From the NCBI GenBank assembly GCA_015067585.1, contig SVMC01000014.1:1-45294 (forward strand): a DNA stretch of 45,294 nt. Direction: 5' to 3'. The DNA comes from Oscillospiraceae bacterium. Its GTDB lineage: Bacteria > Bacillota > Clostridia > Oscillospirales > Oscillospiraceae. Shown piece after piece: positions 28,984 to 38,256 of the stretch. The notes below the pieces were generated by a model. That model ran no database searches, was not told where the DNA came from, and saw only the letters and a program-made list of their open reading frames with translations. The number at the start of each line of letters is the position of its first letter. Within the stretch, counting starts at the first letter, position 1. Position numbers and translations under genes: made by a program.

Positions 28984-30237
28984 TCAAAGGATAATTTTCT
29001 CAGGGAAGGCTTCCTTCCGCATAATGCCCCACATTTTGTCGATGTAAGCCAGTGTGTAGAAGTTTTCGTAGTAATGATAATAGAAAGCGCCCTTCAGGGT
29101 CATAGAGTAAACACCATCGTGCAGTTCCACAAACCTTAGAAGCCTTGCCAGCCTAAGCTCAAAGCCATACCGCTTTTCCAGAGCTTCGCCAAAGAATTCG
29201 GCAAAGTCCTTCGACCGCACCTTCGTGCTGTATGCCGTCCAGAACAGGTAATACACCATTCTCTGCCGCCGGGTAAAGCGCAGGGTCAGAGAGGTGGGCA
29301 GCCGTCCCCCATCGATGCGGCGGCAGTATTCCTCCACATCGAAGGTATTGATCTTAAACTGATCCATCAGGAGTGTTGTGGCAGAGCAGCCAAAACCAAG
29401 GAAATTCTCCCTGGTCATGGAGGAATAGCTTGCTTCCTTCTCTGCAGAAAAGGTCCAGATCGAACCTCTGTTGCAGCCCTTGTCGAGACAATAGCGGGTG
29501 ATCCGGTCCAGCAGCTGTCGCTTCTCTCTCTTTGGCATGACCGCCACCTTGCTGTCCGTAAAGGTAAAATCGATAAAGGGATAAATGGCAATATGGTTCG
29601 CACCGTGGGAAAAGGCAGTATCGATGTCCTGCCGAAGATCCTCAAAGGTCTGCTCCGGCAGGGCAAAAATGAAATCCATGGACACCGTTTCAAAGGGCAC
29701 TTCTGCCAAAGCACGGGCAAGCTTCCCCGCATCCACAGATTTTCTGCCTAATATCTTCTGATATTTTGATTGGAAGGACTGGATCCCGATGCTGAGCTTT
29801 GTGACGCCCGCAGCCTTTAGGGTACGCAGGACCTCCGGCGTCACATTGTCCGGGTGCAGCTCCACCCCAATTCCCTGGGTAATATCAAAATATCGGCGCA
29901 GACGGGCAACGATCTCCCCGATCCGGTCTGCCGCAAGGGCAGGTGTACCGCCGCCAAAATATACACTGGTGGCCCGTTTCCGCGCAGCATTTTGGCTGCC
30001 CACCAGATCGATCTCCCGCAGAAGCGCATCCAGATACCGTTCAACGAGTTTCTGCTCATAAGGAACCTTACAATAGGGGCAGAATTGGCAGATACTCCTG
30101 CAAAATGGGATATGGACATAGAGTCCCAGTTCTCTGCAGTCTCCATAAGGCAGGCTCTCGTCATATTCATTATAAAACGCAAAGGGCTTGACCGAGCGGG
30201 TCAGCCACATGCGGGTCAATTCGGTCGTAATACTCAT
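28984..30237 (-). CDS. HemN/HemW-like radical SAM protein
   Basis: A 417-residue enzyme of the coproporphyrinogen-oxidase-like radical SAM group. The cluster motif is CRSICQFCPYC (Cys 46, 50 and 53, with a further Cys at 56 as in HemN). SAM-binding FGGGTP follows at about 93, then SIGIQSFQSKYQKILGR and SMDFIFALPEQT. The C-terminal part is a HemN-type domain. It is probably not the heme-pathway HemN: no heme gene is near, and family relatives include HemW and methyltransferases or cyclases of unknown substrate. The gene begins 7 bases after the upstream radical SAM gene ends, with only a weak ribosome site, so it is likely translated by coupling. The two are probably one biosynthetic unit. Confidence 0.85.
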   Translation of the reverse strand: MSITTELTRMWLTRSVKPFAFYNEYDESLPYGDCRELGLYVHIPFCRSICQFCPYCKVPYEQKLVERYLDALLREIDLVGSQNAARKRATSVYFGGGTPALAADRIGEIVARLRRYFDITQGIGVELHPDNVTPEVLRTLKAAGVTKLSIGIQSFQSKYQKILGRKSVDAGKLARALAEVPFETVSMDFIFALPEQTFEDLRQDIDTAFSHGANHIAIYPFIDFTFTDSKVAVMPKREKRQLLDRITRYCLDKGCNRGSIWTFSAEKEASYSSMTRENFLGFGCSATTLLMDQFKINTFDVEEYCRRIDGGRLPTSLTLRFTRRQRMVYYLFWTAYSTKVRSKDFAEFFGEALEKRYGFELRLARLLRFVELHDGVYSMTLKGAFYYHYYENFYTLAYIDKMWGIMRKEAFPEKIIL

Positions 30238-30244
30238 AAGGCAC

Positions 30245-31147
30245 TTATATGTATCTGAGGTAGGTCCTCAACATCTCCAGAAGAATTTTTACATTGCCAC
30301 GGAACAGCAGAGTATACTCCGCCACAAAAAAATAGCCGCATTGCTCGCACAGGCCGGGCACGGAAATGCAGCGGCCGCAGGTGGAAAGCTGTCCGTTTTC
30401 CATCACCACGCACTGATGGCAGGGCGTAGGGAAGGAATTGTCGATCAGATGAGGAAAGGCACTTTTCAGGTTGAACACCGGTGCCCCCTGCTCCATCATT
30501 TCACAGATCGTGTCGCAGCAGCGGGCCTTCTCCTCCCTGGTCAGCGCAAGGGCCACCGTATCCGGGTATGGGGTGTGGAAATTAAAGGAAACCGCACGGA
30601 TGTTCTTCGTATCCCGGGCAACGCGGCACACATCTGCCACAGCATCCTTATTGATCTGATTGATGGCCATATAGAGGCAAATATTATCTGCGGTGGCATT
30701 ACGAATGTTCTCAAGAATGCGGTCGTAGGTCTCGCCACGGATCTCGTTGTGCCGCGCCCGGTCTCCATCCAGACTCAGCAGAATCAGATCCGCCTCCGGA
30801 AGATCCAGTGGGAAGGTGCCGTTTGTTACAACATTCACAATGAGGAACCCCATCTGTTTTGCTTCCACCACAAGATCCCGCAGGGTCTTTTCGCCATCGC
30901 GCCACAAAAAGGTCTCGCCGCCGCAGAAAAACAGGATCCGCACCCCCATATCATAAAGGGTCTGCATTTCTGCGCGGATCTGCGCATAAGGATGGATCAC
31001 CGCTGTGATATTATTCACCGAGCAGTGCTTGCAGGAAAGGTTACATTTATCCGTAACGATCACCGTGCCGAGAATAGGATCCTTCTTCCGGAACACGATG
31101 GTCTTCATGCCAAACCACGCAAAGTGTACAAAGGATGATAATTTCAT
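30245..31147 (-). CDS. Radical SAM protein with C-terminal Cys cluster (SPASM-like)
   Basis: A 300-residue radical SAM enzyme with the motif CNLSCKHC (Cys 35, 39, 42) and the SAM-binding FFCGGETFLW. The C-terminal 60 residues contain seven Cys in the order CHQC, CGRC, C, CEQC (counting pairs), the layout of an auxiliary iron-sulfur cluster domain (SPASM or twitch type). The N-terminus before the motif has the basic stretch MKTIVFRKKDPILG. The substrate is not known. Start at 31147 is supported by GGAAGGAG; the frame to 31213 has no ribosome site. It is the first gene of a pair with the HemN-like gene, and the promoter has an extended -10 (31181-31186). Confidence 0.85.
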   Translation of the reverse strand: MKLSSFVHFAWFGMKTIVFRKKDPILGTVIVTDKCNLSCKHCSVNNITAVIHPYAQIRAEMQTLYDMGVRILFFCGGETFLWRDGEKTLRDLVVEAKQMGFLIVNVVTNGTFPLDLPEADLILLSLDGDRARHNEIRGETYDRILENIRNATADNICLYMAINQINKDAVADVCRVARDTKNIRAVSFNFHTPYPDTVALALTREEKARCCDTICEMMEQGAPVFNLKSAFPHLIDNSFPTPCHQCVVMENGQLSTCGRCISVPGLCEQCGYFFVAEYTLLFRGNVKILLEMLRTYLRYI

Positions 31148-31222
31148 GGCTGCGCTCCTTCCGTCTTGAAGGTTACTTTCATTATAACAGACAAATATGA
31201 ACAATTCTACCAAAAGTATAAT

Positions 31223-31255
31223 TTTCCCGCTGAAAGCATAGCTCTCAGCGGGAAA
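31223..31255 (-). terminator. Hairpin ending the sugar operon
   Basis: TTTCCCGCTGA (31223-31233) pairs with TCAGCGGGAAA (31245-31255). It lies just past the minus-strand stop of the AEC carrier gene, and A/T-rich sequence flanks both arms. Confidence 0.75.
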
Positions 31256-31265
31256 TTTTAAATCA

Positions 31266-32186
31266 TCAGGAGAATACTGCTGTAAGTACCGCGAAAATGA
31301 CGATGCTCAGAAGAGTCAGCACAGACAGAGAAGAGGATATCTGCACTCTTTCATCTCCGGCTTCCGTAAAGACGGGAAGCACATAGGGAGGCGGCAGGGT
31401 CATCAGCAGGACGAGGGCACCGGTGTGCATGGCACCGCCCAGCACATACCGATTGATCAGCAGAGCAAGGCCCAGCACGATGGCCATAATGACCACGCGC
31501 ATCACAACGATGATGACCGTCTTGCTCCAGCAAATCTCAGAGGGCACCAGATCATAGCCGATGGACAGCAGGATCATGGCACTGGTGGGAGCCGCCACAA
31601 AGCTGGCTGCCGCACTCAGAATGCCGCTGACACCGGAGGGTTCCAGCGCCTTGAACGCGCCGGTGGCGCCCATCAGAAGGCCTGCAGCAATGGCCCAAAC
31701 CGTGGGAGAATACAGAGCTTCTTTCAGCGCATTGTGCCAGCCGCCGGCACCGGAAAGGGCAATCTTATACACGGTGAACACAAACAGCACCTGTCCCAGA
31801 TCCACGATGGCAAACTGAGAGTTCTGAGCGCTGCCGAACAGCAGGGCAAACAGGGCATAGCCCAGCATGCCTGCCTCAAAGCCGGTGGCAAGATAGGGCA
31901 CCAGACGGCCCTGAACATGGAAGACCTTGCAGAATACTCTGCCAAGGAACATCGCCAGCAGACACAGGGCGAAGATCACCGCGGGAATGCTGATGCTGCT
32001 GAGGGAATACTCTGCCGTGGCAAAGGCGGAGAACATGACAGCGGGAAGCGTTATGTTAACCGCTACGGATTTCAGCGCATCCACGCCGGCACGGCTGAGT
32101 ATATTCTTCTTCCGGCAAATGATGCCCAGACCCAGGGTCAGGAACACCGGCAATGCCGTTTCAATGACATGGATAACAGTATTCAT
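31266..32186 (-). CDS. AEC-family (auxin efflux carrier-like) transporter
   Basis: A 306-residue membrane protein with about ten hydrophobic segments, typical of bacterial AEC carriers (start ALPVFLTLGLGIICRKKNIL; later ALKSVAVNITLPAVMFSAFA, and near the end LLMTLPPPYVLPVF). Known members export or exchange organic acids such as malate. It starts only three bases after the galM stop and has no ribosome site of its own, so it is read by coupling at the end of the sugar operon. Its job there might be release of a fermentation acid; this is inference. Confidence 0.88.
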   Translation of the reverse strand: MNTVIHVIETALPVFLTLGLGIICRKKNILSRAGVDALKSVAVNITLPAVMFSAFATAEYSLSSISIPAVIFALCLLAMFLGRVFCKVFHVQGRLVPYLATGFEAGMLGYALFALLFGSAQNSQFAIVDLGQVLFVFTVYKIALSGAGGWHNALKEALYSPTVWAIAAGLLMGATGAFKALEPSGVSGILSAAASFVAAPTSAMILLSIGYDLVPSEICWSKTVIIVVMRVVIMAIVLGLALLINRYVLGGAMHTGALVLLMTLPPPYVLPVFTEAGDERVQISSSLSVLTLLSIVIFAVLTAVFS

Positions 32187-32189
32187 AGT

Positions 32190-33218
32190 TTAGCGAACCG
32201 TAAAGGTGTAAGAAGTGCGGGAATAGAAATGGCCGCCGGCGGGAATGAAGGGGCTGGGGAAATTGGGCTTATTCACCGCATCGGGATGGATCTGGGTCTC
32301 GAGGCACAGGCCATAGTTGGGGCCGAGGGGTGCGCCGCCCTTACCCACCTTGGCATCGATGAACTGGCCGCCATAGAACTGCATGGCGGGAGCGGTGGTG
32401 TCCACACGCATGGCAATGCCGGATCTTGCGCAGTAAACTTCTGCGGCAAGCTTCCATTCCTCCGCGCTGTCCAGCACGAAGTTGTGGTCAAAGCCCTTGA
32501 CAAGCTTCATTTGATCCATGTCTGCAGCGATATCCTGACCCACGACCTTACCGCCGGTGAAATCCAGAGGCGTGCCGGTAACAGGAGCGATCTCGCCAGT
32601 GGGGATGCTTTCCGCGTCCACGGGAGTAAAGTTGGAAGCATAGATCTTCAACTCGTGATCCAGCATATTGCCTTCGCCTGCAAGGTTGTAATAGGCATGG
32701 TTGGTCAGGTTTACGGGGGTGGCTGCATCGGTATCTGCTTCATAGGTGAAGGTCAGTACATTGTCATCAGACAAAGTGACGATCATTTTTACCTGCAGAT
32801 TGCCGGGGAAGCCTTCTTCGCCATCGGGAGACAGGCGGGAAAAAGCCAGACCACCTTCCACTTCTTCCGCATCAAAGAAGCACTTGTCGAAACCCTTGGT
32901 GCCGCCGTGGAGCTGATTCTTGCCCTCACTGGGAACCAGATCATATTTTTTGCCATCCAGCGTAAAGGAAGCGTTGCCGATACGGTTGCAGAAGCGGCCA
33001 ACACCGGCGCCGAAGAAGCCGCCGTTCTTTTCATATTCCAGAGCGGTGTCATAGCCGAGGGTAACATCCACCAGCTTGCCATCACGGTTGGGGACACGAA
33101 GCGCCTGCAGGGTGCAGCCATAGTCCAGAACCACAGCCTCGCTGCCGCCTGCGTTGCGAATGACATAAGCCGTTACTTCACGGCCGTCGGACATTGCGCC
33201 AAAAGAAAACTTTTCCAT
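32190..33218 (-). CDS. galM: Aldose 1-epimerase (mutarotase)
   Basis: Interconverts alpha and beta anomers of aldoses in the cytoplasm. The 342-residue protein has the normal length and motifs: GVGRFCNRIGNASF (about 73-86), NQLHGGTKGFDK (substrate His), NLTNHAYYNL (the second catalytic His) and LETQIHPDAVNKPNF near the end (the catalytic Glu is in LETQ). The start at 33218 has AAAGGAG upstream. It lies downstream of the isomerase gene, separated by a 146-base gap with a repeat, and feeds the same sugar pathway. Confidence 0.97.
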   Translation of the reverse strand: MEKFSFGAMSDGREVTAYVIRNAGGSEAVVLDYGCTLQALRVPNRDGKLVDVTLGYDTALEYEKNGGFFGAGVGRFCNRIGNASFTLDGKKYDLVPSEGKNQLHGGTKGFDKCFFDAEEVEGGLAFSRLSPDGEEGFPGNLQVKMIVTLSDDNVLTFTYEADTDAATPVNLTNHAYYNLAGEGNMLDHELKIYASNFTPVDAESIPTGEIAPVTGTPLDFTGGKVVGQDIAADMDQMKLVKGFDHNFVLDSAEEWKLAAEVYCARSGIAMRVDTTAPAMQFYGGQFIDAKVGKGGAPLGPNYGLCLETQIHPDAVNKPNFPSPFIPAGGHFYSRTSYTFTVR

Positions 33219-33274
33219 AGTTTCTCCTTTCACCGGCAACCAACTGAATTGCCGGAATCATTTCGTCAAAAAAA

Positions 33275-33329
33275 GTCATTCTGAGGGCAGTGAAGGATCC
33301 TGAGATTCTCCGCTGCCGCTCAGAATGAC
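33275..33329. repeat. Imperfect inverted repeat of the TCATTCTGAG type
   Basis: GTCATTCTGAG (33275-33285) pairs with CTCAGAATGAC (33319-33329); the inner part pairs partly (GGCAG, GGATC / GATTC, CTGC). TCATTCTGAG hairpins of this kind are scattered in many bacterial genomes. Here it separates the isomerase and galM genes. Confidence 0.75.
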
Positions 33330-33364
33330 ACGAAGTATGAATTTATTCGATTATGCCCAAAATC

Positions 33365-34837
33365 TTATGCGAAGGGATTCTCAGTGGGATAGGGCAGGCT
33401 TGCGGGCTGGTTGTAAGCGATATCAGCAATGCCGAGGTACTTGAAGACTTCGAACAGGACCTTGCCATACTTGCCGAATGCAACAGCGCCGTGATGCGGA
33501 TAGCGCTTTTCGATCAGGACATGACGATAGAAGCGATCCATTTCGGGGATAGCAAAGATGCCGATGGAGCCGAAGCTGTTGGTGGGTACATCCAGAACTT
33601 CGCCTTCTGCGATGTATGCACGCAGGCTGGTGTCAGCGCCGCTCTGCAGACGGAAGAAGGTGATGTCGCCGGCAATGATGTCGCCTTCCATGGTGCCGCG
33701 AGTGATATCGGGTTCAGGCAGTTCGGGCTCGAGGTCGCGCTTCATGATGAGCTGATAACCCATGGTGGGCTTCTTCAGGAGCTTGGTGCAGGTGTTGCCG
33801 CAGTGGAAGCCCATGAAGGTCTCGGTGAGGCGATAGTCATAGGTGCCCTTGATTGCTTCGTCGTATGCCTTTGCGGGAACGGTGTTGTTGATGTCCAGCA
33901 GGGTGACGGGCTTGCCGGAAACGCACAGGCCGATGTACTCGGACAGAGCGCCGTAGATGTCAACTTCGCAGCTGATGGGTACACCGCGGCCGGTGAAGCG
34001 GCTGTTGACATAGCAGGGAACGAAGCCGAATTCGGTCTGGAATGCGGGCCAGCACTTGTTGGCGAAAGCAACATACTTTCTGGTGCCCTTATGCTCTTCC
34101 ATCCAGTCGATCAGGGTAACTTCGTACTGAGCCAGACGGGGCAGGATGCCTGCGTACTTGGTTTCGCCAAGTTCTGCACGCATGTCTTCCATGACGGCGG
34201 GGATTCTGGGATCGTCCTTGTGCTTGTTGTAAGCAACCAGGAGGTCCAGCTCGCTGTTTTCTTCAACGGCTACGCCCAGGTCATACAGAGCCTTGATGGG
34301 AGCATTGCAAGCCAGGAAGTCATCGGGACGGGGACCGAAGGTGATGATCTTCAGGCCCTTCAGGCCAACGATCGCGGTAGCGATGGGGATGAAGTCCTTG
34401 ATGCACTCTACCAGTTCAGCAGCGGTGCCAACGGGAATTTCGGGGATGTATGCAACCTTGTTGCGCAGGCCCAGGTTGTAGCTGCAGTTCAGCATGCCGC
34501 AGTATGCGTCGCCACGGCCGTCAAACAGGTCGCCGTCGCCTTCGGCAGCGCCAACATACATGATGGGGCCATCGAACCAGTCGCGGATCAGGGTTTCGGG
34601 AGTTTCGGGGCCAAAGTTGCCGAGGAAAACGACCAGAGCATCAACGCCGGCGGCCTTGACGTCCTTCACTGCGTTGCAGGCGTCGATTTCGGTGGTAACG
34701 GTGACGGGGCACTCATAGATGCCTTCGCCGTATGCTGCAACGATGGCGGAACGACGGCGCTCAGCCAGGCTTGCGGGGAAGCAGCCACGGGAAACTGCAA
34801 TAATGCCGAGTTTTACATTGGGGATATTTTCAAACAT
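33365..34837 (-). CDS. L-fucose/L-arabinose isomerase-like sugar isomerase
   Basis: A 490-residue ketol isomerase-fold protein. The metal-site residues seen in fucose isomerases can be picked out: Glu 291 in GVPISCEVDIYGAL, Asp 315 in VTLLDINNTV, and a His pair at 448-449 in RYPHHGAVAFGKYGKV. The N-terminal half (GIIAVSRGCFPASL; GNFGPETPETLI; YVGAAEGDGDLF) matches fucose-isomerase-like proteins of Firmicutes. It stands between a xylulokinase operon and galM, so its product is likely a ketopentose, probably D-xylulose or D-ribulose. The true aldose cannot be read from sequence. The ATG at 34837 has AAGGAG upstream. Confidence 0.85.
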   Translation of the reverse strand: MFENIPNVKLGIIAVSRGCFPASLAERRRSAIVAAYGEGIYECPVTVTTEIDACNAVKDVKAAGVDALVVFLGNFGPETPETLIRDWFDGPIMYVGAAEGDGDLFDGRGDAYCGMLNCSYNLGLRNKVAYIPEIPVGTAAELVECIKDFIPIATAIVGLKGLKIITFGPRPDDFLACNAPIKALYDLGVAVEENSELDLLVAYNKHKDDPRIPAVMEDMRAELGETKYAGILPRLAQYEVTLIDWMEEHKGTRKYVAFANKCWPAFQTEFGFVPCYVNSRFTGRGVPISCEVDIYGALSEYIGLCVSGKPVTLLDINNTVPAKAYDEAIKGTYDYRLTETFMGFHCGNTCTKLLKKPTMGYQLIMKRDLEPELPEPDITRGTMEGDIIAGDITFFRLQSGADTSLRAYIAEGEVLDVPTNSFGSIGIFAIPEMDRFYRHVLIEKRYPHHGAVAFGKYGKVLFEVFKYLGIADIAYNQPASLPYPTENPFA

Positions 34838-34886
34838 TTTTTAGCACTCCTTGTTAAAACTTTCTATTTCTTAAAAGGGTTTCCTT

Positions 34887-35516
34887 TTAATTTGCGAGAT
34901 CAATGTTGATGCCCTTCAGACCAATATGGGCACCGTCTGCAGCTTCAGCGGACTCGGGATGAGCCAGCAGCCACTTGTTGCAGGCGCGGAGCATCTTGTC
35001 CTCATCATTGAGGATCTCCAGTGCGGGAGCAGCCTCGTTGGTGCCGCGGGGCAGACCCACCAGTACGCGGAAGCCCATGCCGGGCTTTGCGGAACAGGGT
35101 GCATAGTGCAGACTGGTTGCATAGACTTCGATCATCACGCCCTTGGGGCACAGGAAGGCTTCCACATCAGCAGTATCCAGAACGCCGTCAACGATCTTGT
35201 CCTGCTTGGCAAGCAGAAGAATGAAATCTTCAGAGCCGAGGTTGATTTCGCTGTCGCGATGGTACTCCAGGCAGTTGAGCTTGGTATTGTGACCATTGCA
35301 ATAGCCCATCTGCATAGGCATACCGCCGAAGACATTGTCCTGCATCTGCTTGAAGACAGGCAGACACTCCAAAGCGGGTTCTGCGGGAACATATTCCACG
35401 CCCTCGGGCAGAGGAGTGGACTCCTCCAGAGCCTTCATGATGGACTCGTTGTCCAGACCGGTGATAACCTTGCCATAGGGGATGAATTCGGGATCAAGAA
35501 CACTATAAACCTTCAT
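34887..35516 (-). CDS. DUF4867 family protein
   Basis: A 209-residue cytoplasmic protein that I recognise as DUF4867. It has the look of a single cupin-like domain: NCLEYHRDSEINLG (possible metal ligands His and Glu), FILLLAKQDKI, and YATSLHYAPC (a further His). No function is established. It sits between the kinase and isomerase genes with 18 and 49 base gaps, and the GGAGG upstream of its ATG is strong, so it is clearly part of the sugar operon. It might be a small epimerase, isomerase or lactonase for the same sugar. That is inference from place and fold only. Confidence 0.8.
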   Translation of the reverse strand: MKVYSVLDPEFIPYGKVITGLDNESIMKALEESTPLPEGVEYVPAEPALECLPVFKQMQDNVFGGMPMQMGYCNGHNTKLNCLEYHRDSEINLGSEDFILLLAKQDKIVDGVLDTADVEAFLCPKGVMIEVYATSLHYAPCSAKPGMGFRVLVGLPRGTNEAAPALEILNDEDKMLRACNKWLLAHPESAEAADGAHIGLKGINIDLAN

Positions 35517-35534
35517 GAAATTTCCTCCAGTTAC

Positions 35535-37007
35535 TTACATTTTCGGGAAAATGGGTTTCAGTGCGGGATAGATCGCCTTGAACTGAGCATAGCGCTCGTC
35601 GTAACGGGCCATGATCTCAGGATCGGGCGTATATTTGGTACCGCCGCTGGGCATAGCTGCACAGGCTTCGAGAACATTTGCGTACTCGCCTGCGGCGACC
35701 ATAGCCAGAATGGCAGCGCCGTAGCCAGCGCCTTCTTCGGAATCGGGAACGGTGAGTTCCATCTTCAGGACGTTGGCAAAAATCTGTCTCCAGATGGGGC
35801 TCTTGGCGCCGCCGCCGCAGAGGTTGCTGGCGTTGATGTCAATGCCCAGGGAGCGGACGATTTCCACGCTGTCGCGGATCGCAAAGGCGACACCTTCCAT
35901 GACCGCCTGGGTCATGTCGGAGCGGGTAGTATCGAGGCTCATGCCTGCGAACGCGCCTCTTGCAAAGGGATCGTTGTGGGGAGAACGCTCGCCCATCAGG
36001 TAAGGCAGATAATAGACATGGTTATTGCCCAGCTTTTCGAGAGTGATGTCCTGCTGCTCTTCGTTGTCGGAAGTGCCCTTCAGGATGTCACGACGCCACC
36101 AGGTATATGCGGAGGCGGCAGCCAGGATGCAGCCCATGAGATGGTAGGTGCCATCGGAATGAGCAAATGCGTGGAGATTACCCTCAGAAGGAACCTTGAA
36201 TTCCTTGCTGGGGATGAAGATGGTACCGGAGGTACCGATGGAGATGTTGCAGCTGCCTTCACCGACGGTGCCGGTACCAACAGCGGCGGCGGCGTTGTCG
36301 CCTGCGCCTGCTGCCACAACTGCGGTGGCGGGGATGCCGAGAAGCTCAGACATTTCGGGCTTCACGGTGCCTACATTTTCATAGCTCTCAAAGAGCTTGC
36401 CGAGCTGTTCTTCCTTGACACCACAGTAGTCCATCAGGGGCTTGGACCAGCAGCGGTTGGCAACATCGAGAAGCAGCATACCGGAAGCATCGGAGTAATC
36501 GCAGCAATGCACACCGGTCAGACGGTAAACGATATAATCCTTGGGGAGCATGATGCGGCGGATCTTAGCGAAGAGTTCCGGCTCATTCTCACGCATCCAA
36601 AGGAGCTTGGGCGCAGTAAAGCCTGCGAAGGCCAGGTTGCCGGTCAGTTCCAGCAGCTTCTGCATGCCGAAGTCATTGTTGATGGCATCGGTCTGGGTGC
36701 TGGTTCTGCCGTCATTCCAGAGGATGGCGGGACGGATCACCTGATCGTTCTCATCGAGAGCGACGAGACCGTGCATCTGACCGCCAACAGACAGACCTGC
36801 GACCTGAGAAGCATCAACGCCTTCAAGCAGCTTGGGTACACATACACAAAGAGCAGACCACCACTGCTCGGGATCCTGTTCAGACCAGCCGGGCTGCGGC
36901 ATCATCAGGGGATAGCTCTGAGAAGTGCTGCCAAGCACCTTACCGGAGCTGTCAACCAAAAGGACCTTCATGGAAGAAGTGCCCAGATCTACACCGAGAT
37001 AAAGCAT
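35535..37007 (-). CDS. xylB: Xylulokinase (FGGY family)
   Basis: Phosphorylates D-xylulose to xylulose-5-phosphate in the cytoplasm. Length 490 is normal. FGGY landmarks: YLGVDLGTSSMKVLLVD at the start, GGQMHGLVALDENDQ (the QMHG is typical of xylulokinases), RPAILWNDGRTS, and in the second half GVAFAIRDSVEI with the following NLCGGGAKSPIWRQIFA. The ATG at 37007 has AAAGGAGG upstream. It follows the permease by 69 bases, in which a 12-bp hairpin lies, and precedes the DUF4867 gene by 18 bases. Close relatives act on L-ribulose or other ketoses, so the substrate is likely but not proven. Confidence 0.92.
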   Translation of the reverse strand: MLYLGVDLGTSSMKVLLVDSSGKVLGSTSQSYPLMMPQPGWSEQDPEQWWSALCVCVPKLLEGVDASQVAGLSVGGQMHGLVALDENDQVIRPAILWNDGRTSTQTDAINNDFGMQKLLELTGNLAFAGFTAPKLLWMRENEPELFAKIRRIMLPKDYIVYRLTGVHCCDYSDASGMLLLDVANRCWSKPLMDYCGVKEEQLGKLFESYENVGTVKPEMSELLGIPATAVVAAGAGDNAAAAVGTGTVGEGSCNISIGTSGTIFIPSKEFKVPSEGNLHAFAHSDGTYHLMGCILAAASAYTWWRRDILKGTSDNEEQQDITLEKLGNNHVYYLPYLMGERSPHNDPFARGAFAGMSLDTTRSDMTQAVMEGVAFAIRDSVEIVRSLGIDINASNLCGGGAKSPIWRQIFANVLKMELTVPDSEEGAGYGAAILAMVAAGEYANVLEACAAMPSGGTKYTPDPEIMARYDERYAQFKAIYPALKPIFPKM

Positions 37008-37028
37008 AGATATGCCTCCTTTTTATTT

Positions 37029-37064
37029 CTCTGCCTCCTCAGGGACATCCCGGAGGAGGCAGAG
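37029..37064 (-). other. Intercistronic hairpin between permease and kinase genes
   Basis: CTCTGCCTCCTC (37029-37040) and GAGGAGGCAGAG (37053-37064) are perfect 12-bp arms. No T-tract follows, so it probably protects the 3' end of the ABC-transporter mRNA or lowers read-through. Confidence 0.7.
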
Positions 37065-37076
37065 TGATAGATATGA

Positions 37077-38240
37077 TTAGGAATTCTTCTTCTTGGTAGC
37101 AACGTCGAAGATAACGGCTGCCAGCAGAACGAGGCCCTTAACGACCTTCTGATAGTTCATGTCAACGCCCATGATGGACATACCCATGTTGATAACGCCC
37201 ATCAGGAGAGCACCGATGATAACACCGGGAACGGTGCCGATGCCGCCGTATGCGGAAGCGCCGCCGATGAAGCAGGAGCCGATGGCATCCATTTCGTAGC
37301 TTTCACCAGCCTGGGGGGTAGCGGAAGCCATACGGGCAACAACCAGCATTGCGGACAGGGCAGCCAGCATGCCCATGGAGGTATAAGCCAGGAAGTAAAC
37401 TCTGTTGGTGTTGATACCGGAGAGCTTAGCAGCCTTTTCGTTGCCGCCAACGGCATAGAAGTGACGGCCGATGGTGGTCTTGGAGGTGATGTAGGAATAA
37501 GTACCAACAACCAGACCGATCCAGATCAGAACGGTGGGCAGGCCCTTGAACTGGCTGAGCTTATATGCGAAGAAAGCGATGACTGCAGAGATAGCAACAG
37601 TCTTGATGATGTAGGGAACGAACTTTTCAACGGTGTAGCCCTTCTTGGCGCGGTTGATACGGCTCAGGAGGGTAGCGCCAACGAAGACAACGATGGCTGC
37701 AACACCAACGACGAGGCAGAGGGTCTTAGCAGCTTCGCCCTTGAGGATGAAGCATTCAGCGCCACCGCCAAAAATCTTGAGGTAGACTTCATTGCTGACA
37801 CGGACGGACTTGGCATCGAGAACGACGTTAGCCAGACCGCGGAATACCAGCATGCCGGACAGGGTGGTAATGAAGGGAGGAACGCGGACATATGCGATCC
37901 AGAATGCCTGCCATGCACCGATTGCCAGGCCGATGCCGAGCATAGCAAGAACAGCGAGAATGATGGGAGTGTTCTTGCTGAGGAGGGTGCCGCCAACAGC
38001 GCCGCAGAAGCAAAGAACGGAGCCAACGGAAAGGTCGATGTTACCACCGGTCAGGATGCAAAGCAGCATGCCGGTAGCGAGAACGAAAACATATGCGTTC
38101 TGGGAGATGAGGTTGTTGATGTTCTGTGCGAAGAGGAGCTTGCCGTCGGTGGTGATGGAGAAAATGACAACCACGAGGACAAGTGCGATGATCATGGTAT
38201 ACTTCTGAATAAAGCCCAAGAGTTTAGAGTTTTTCTTCAT
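37077..38240 (-). CDS. mmsB: Monosaccharide ABC transporter permease (MmsB/GguB/XylH type)
   Basis: The membrane subunit of a CUT2-class sugar importer, 387 residues with about ten hydrophobic segments. Family motifs are clear: ILTGGNIDLSVGSVLCFCGA, VGGNEKAAKLSGINTNRVYF and near the end ASAYGGIGTVPGVIIGALLM. The length above 380 is typical of the GguB/XylH subtype. The ATG at 38240 has AAGGAG upstream. It follows the ATPase gene by 16 bases and forms one importer with the ATPase (38257-39795) and the binding protein (39899-41044). Confidence 0.95.
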   Translation of the reverse strand: MKKNSKLLGFIQKYTMIIALVLVVVIFSITTDGKLLFAQNINNLISQNAYVFVLATGMLLCILTGGNIDLSVGSVLCFCGAVGGTLLSKNTPIILAVLAMLGIGLAIGAWQAFWIAYVRVPPFITTLSGMLVFRGLANVVLDAKSVRVSNEVYLKIFGGGAECFILKGEAAKTLCLVVGVAAIVVFVGATLLSRINRAKKGYTVEKFVPYIIKTVAISAVIAFFAYKLSQFKGLPTVLIWIGLVVGTYSYITSKTTIGRHFYAVGGNEKAAKLSGINTNRVYFLAYTSMGMLAALSAMLVVARMASATPQAGESYEMDAIGSCFIGGASAYGGIGTVPGVIIGALLMGVINMGMSIMGVDMNYQKVVKGLVLLAAVIFDVATKKKNS

Positions 38241-38256
38241 TCTTCTTTACTCCTTA

